Assembly (NCBI RefSeq): GCF_013170805.1
Contig: NZ_CP051293.1
Location: forward strand, 4,966,001 to 5,030,000
From: Mesorhizobium sp. NZP2077
Lineage (GTDB): Bacteria > Pseudomonadota > Alphaproteobacteria > Rhizobiales > Rhizobiaceae
Length of the DNA stretch: 64,000 nucleotides
Direction: 5' to 3'
Positions 61,561 to 64,000 of the stretch are shown in pieces. The notes below the pieces were generated by a model that made no database searches, was not told the origin of the DNA, and saw only the letters and a program-made list of their open reading frames with translations. Each line of letters opens with the position of its first letter. The first letter of the stretch is position 1. A program made the position numbers and the translations under genes.

Positions 61561-62741
61561 GCAACAACCCGGCGCCGCCGCGCCACGAAGACAAACAAGC
61601 CGAGGAGCGTCACGCTGGCCAAGGCGCTGGCTGCGGCGAATTCCGGAACCGGGCGAAAATCCTTGCCGTCGATGAGCAGCGAGGCCGCAACCGGTCCGAT
61701 CGCCAGGCCGAGGAGCTGCGCGGCCGGCACCAACAGCACGGCCGTACGTGTCTCATCCGCCGTGATCGCCAGCCGGATCTGGTAGGGCACGATGAACAGG
61801 AGGATAAAACCCATGATCAGGGCTGCGACCCAGAATGTGGTGAGGCCAGGTCCGCTAGCGAGAGCCAGCGAACACAAAAGCGCCACCACACCGATCACCA
61901 CAATGGCAAGGCGATAATCGATACGCGCCTCGAACACGGTCGCCGTCATCGCGCCCAGGACCTGCACCGCGAGGCTGGCCGAGACGATCAGGCCGACGGT
62001 GCGGCCATCGATGCCGAATTGGGCGCCAAGCGGCTCCAGGAACGCCCAGACCGAGCCGAAGAACATGAAGTAGCAGAAGACGCACAACAGTGCGGTGATC
62101 GAAGGAACCGTCAGCACATTGGCGAGGTTCTCGTCCTTGGGCAGGTCGGCGTAATCAGCAGGGACAACGAAGGCGACGAAGAGCGACAGGACGCAGACGA
62201 CCGCGAGAATAAGGAAGCCACCCGCCGAACCGGCGTCCGGGATGACATAGAGCGCCAGCAGCAGCGCCAGCGCGCATTGCGCCAGCGTCTGCATGGTGAC
62301 GAAAAAGCCGCCGATGCGTTCGGCCCGCCGCGAACGGGCAATCAATTCGGTGGCGACCGCGACCAGGCCGCCTTCGGCAAGGCCGGCCAGGGCGCGTGCC
62401 GCTATCAACGCACTGGCGCCGGCGGCATAGGCCGTCCAGACATTCGCCAGCGCCAGCAGGAGCAGGAGGATCGCACTTTTCCAGCGCATGTTGTGGGCCG
62501 ACAGCAGCATCGCAACGATCGCCGAGCCGATCGCAATGGCGATCATCTCGGCGGTGGCGACCAGTGCCAGTCCATCGCCGCTGACATGGCCCTCGGTGTA
62601 GAGGGCGCCGAGCAGGACGGGTTGCAGACCGAGAATGAGCAGACCGACCGAGCCGATCCACAAGGCCGAGGCAAGCTGCCCGCCGGTCGGATTGCCGACC
62701 AGCCAATCGCCGCTTCCGGTATATGCGTCACCAGATGCCAA
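61557..62741 (-). CDS. MFS transporter
   Basis: 394 aa with 12 membrane helices; short of the canonical motif A, but RSRRAERIGGFF and the LPKDENL central loop fit a minor MFS group. The only in-frame start before the first helix is TTG 62741, backed by GGGAGG 5-6 nt upstream. First gene of the three-gene operon; divergent from the TetR gene. Confidence 0.85.
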   Translation of the reverse strand: MASGDAYTGSGDWLVGNPTGGQLASALWIGSVGLLILGLQPVLLGALYTEGHVSGDGLALVATAEMIAIAIGSAIVAMLLSAHNMRWKSAILLLLLALANVWTAYAAGASALIAARALAGLAEGGLVAVATELIARSRRAERIGGFFVTMQTLAQCALALLLALYVIPDAGSAGGFLILAVVCVLSLFVAFVVPADYADLPKDENLANVLTVPSITALLCVFCYFMFFGSVWAFLEPLGAQFGIDGRTVGLIVSASLAVQVLGAMTATVFEARIDYRLAIVVIGVVALLCSLALASGPGLTTFWVAALIMGFILLFIVPYQIRLAITADETRTAVLLVPAAQLLGLAIGPVAASLLIDGKDFRPVPEFAAASALASVTLLGLFVFVARRRRVVA

Positions 62742-62790
62742 AGCCGCCTCCCAACGTCTCTTGCCGGATCACAAAAAAGCTGACAACCTG

Positions 62791-62809
62791 TCAGTATTTC
62801 AGAAACTGA
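62791..62809. promoter_or_regulatory. TetR operator candidate
   Basis: TCAGTATTTCAGAAACTGA: TCAGT/ACTGA arms with a 9-nt centre, between the divergent MFS and TetR genes. Confidence 0.5.
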
Positions 62810-62845
62810 TACTTGATCACATTTCTTGTCAACCAGAATTTGCCA

Positions 62846-63493
62846 ATGCGTGCGAAAGACCGGTGCATGACGGAAGCAAGGCGAACAGGGACCGAACCGA
62901 GGCGCAAACCCAAGCAGGAGCGCAGCCGCGAGCGCATCGACGCCATCCTGTCGACGACCATGCGGCTGATCGGCGAGAAGGGCATCGATGCTGTCACCAT
63001 GAAGGAGGTCGGCATGCTGGCGGGCGGGCCGATCGCCACCGTCTATCACTACTTCCCCAACAAGTCGGCGATCCTGGCGATGCTCTATGAGCGGTTTTCA
63101 GAGGTCAGCCGCGCGCGATTGACTGATATCATCGCCGATGTCCGCGAAGCCAAGGACGTCATCGCCGCCGCCGACCGGTTGCTTGACGACTACCTCAGCC
63201 GCGTCGCCGGCGATCCGGCCATCCAGGATCTGCAGAACGCCATCCAGGCCGACAAGGCGCTGAAGAATCTCGACATCGCCGAAACCCGATATCAGGCCAA
63301 GATGTTCTGCGACCATGTCATCGCCTTGCTCGAGCCGGGCAAGCACGAGCAGTTCGAACGCATGGTTCTTTTGATCTTCCAGCTCGCCGGTGGCGTGGTG
63401 CGTCTGGCGCTTGCGGAAGGCGAAGCGGAAAGCCGTCGGACCATCGAGGATTACCGGTCGATCATCCACACCCAGTTGCGGCTGTTTTTGTAG
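62846..63493 (+). CDS. TetR-family regulator
   Basis: 215 aa. HTH in RIDAILSTTMRLIGEKGIDA ... VYHYFPNKSAIL, then a helical ligand domain. Divergent from and probably repressing the MFS/oxidase/DSD1 operon. ATG 62846 is chosen; ATG 62867 and TTG 62813 are alternatives, none with a strong Shine-Dalgarno. Confidence 0.9.
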   Translation: MRAKDRCMTEARRTGTEPRRKPKQERSRERIDAILSTTMRLIGEKGIDAVTMKEVGMLAGGPIATVYHYFPNKSAILAMLYERFSEVSRARLTDIIADVREAKDVIAAADRLLDDYLSRVAGDPAIQDLQNAIQADKALKNLDIAETRYQAKMFCDHVIALLEPGKHEQFERMVLLIFQLAGGVVRLALAEGEAESRRTIEDYRSIIHTQLRLFL

Positions 63494-63559
63494 CGCTGGC
63501 GATCGTCGGGAGCTGCGCCGAATGAGAGGTGTCGGGCGGCGTGAGCATCAGAGCGCCCG

Positions 63560-64000
63560 CTATGCGACCTGGCGGATAAGGCCTTCGAAGCCGTCGGCAA
63601 GGTTGGCATTGCCGGCAGCCACAAACGCAGAAAGGTTACGGGCGCCGCCGGGCGTTTTGTTGGCATCCAGCAGCACCGCCCTGCCCTCATGCATGACGAA
63701 ATCGAACTTTCCGTAGTCGAAGCCAAGCTGGCGCCTCAGCGCGCGAAGCTCCTCGGGAACCGGTACCGGCTCACGGCGGATCGTGTCGTCGCCCTTGACG
63801 AGGCTCTGCGGCGAGACATGGCGAGTGCAGCGCTCGCGCTCGCCACAGAATATCCAGAAGCGGGCGCCAAAGCCGTCCGACTCCGGCTCCGGAATGAATT
63901 TTTCGACGACGAGATCGCCGCGGGCGAAGACCGCCGGCGCAACATCCGAAAGGGATGCATAGACGCGATAGCCCTCGATAGGCTCGACACCGGGAAACGG
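63560..64000 (-). CDS. ATP-grasp-type protein, C-terminal part; 5' end beyond window
   Basis: 147 codons open to the right edge, stop at 63560-63562. The sequence includes DLVVEKFIPEPESDGFGARF, then FDYGKFDFVMHEGRAVLLDANKTPGG. The D...D.NKTPG part is the Mg-binding end of an ATP-grasp fold (RimK/glutathione-synthase-like). The N-terminal half is not visible, so the substrate cannot be judged. Confidence 0.7.
   Translation of the reverse strand, partial: PFPGVEPIEGYRVYASLSDVAPAVFARGDLVVEKFIPEPESDGFGARFWIFCGERERCTRHVSPQSLVKGDDTIRREPVPVPEELRALRRQLGFDYGKFDFVMHEGRAVLLDANKTPGGARNLSAFVAAGNANLADGFEGLIRQVA

Overview
The window looks like chromosomal DNA of a Mesorhizobium-like member of the Rhizobiales. 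It is uniformly GC-rich, has dense operons with 1-4 nt ATGA or TGATG overlaps, and carries the gene types typical of that group (dmeRF, MipA, DUF2189, TadG-like pilus proteins, a B12-riboswitch operon, ribose-type sugar ABC systems). It also has several copies of rhizobial intergenic palindromes. The taxonomic call is inference from content. I see no tRNA, rRNA, CRISPR array, transposase or phage gene.

Layout. 1-3.3 kb (minus): a Nit1C-type cyanide/nitrile assimilation cluster (nitB, nitC, nitD, partial nitE) behind a near-perfect sigma-54 promoter, with a divergent MocR-type regulator (3.3-4.7 kb). 4.7-5.5 kb: relict DNA with the C-terminal scrap of an AMP-ligase. 5.5-11.7 kb (plus): a six-gene, fully overlapping biosynthetic operon: an OleA/FabH-like condensing enzyme, an OleD-like SDR reductase, an MBL-fold hydrolase, an F390-synthetase/PaaK-like adenylating enzyme, a GNAT/FemAB-like protein and a Rieske oxygenase. 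It meets an ATP-grasp gene tail to tail. I recognise the families but not the product, and it is the best candidate here for an undescribed system. 12.9-16.6 kb: patatin and two M16 peptidases. 16.7-27.7 kb: housekeeping (rsmD, an rRNA pseudouridine synthase with tandem repeats, tadA, ileS, ribF, HAD phosphatase) plus mipA, hdeD and a lipoprotein. 27.7-33.2 kb: a candidate small RNA or leader terminator, two TadG-like envelope proteins, LysE and DUF2189.

33.2-38.1 kb: metal homeostasis (dmeRF, mgtE, a non-canonical Nramp). 38.4-42.5 kb: a CAP lipoprotein and a marR-emrA-emrB efflux operon with a structured leader before emrB. 42.7-48.6 kb: a six-gene phospholipid-type operon matching E. coli ynbA/C/D/B with two added genes. 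48.6-52.1 kb: a cobalamin-riboswitch operon (DUF1636, BtuD/BtuF/BtuC-like). 52.3-57.0 kb: a sugar ABC importer with its LacI regulator. 57.2-63.5 kb: an AraC/GyrI regulator, a MarR-GNAT fusion protein, an MFS/lactone-oxidase/DSD1-like operon and its divergent TetR gene. A partial ATP-grasp gene runs off the right edge.

Start sites were chosen from overlaps, Shine-Dalgarno sequences and domain starts. All family calls come from reading motifs, without database searches.
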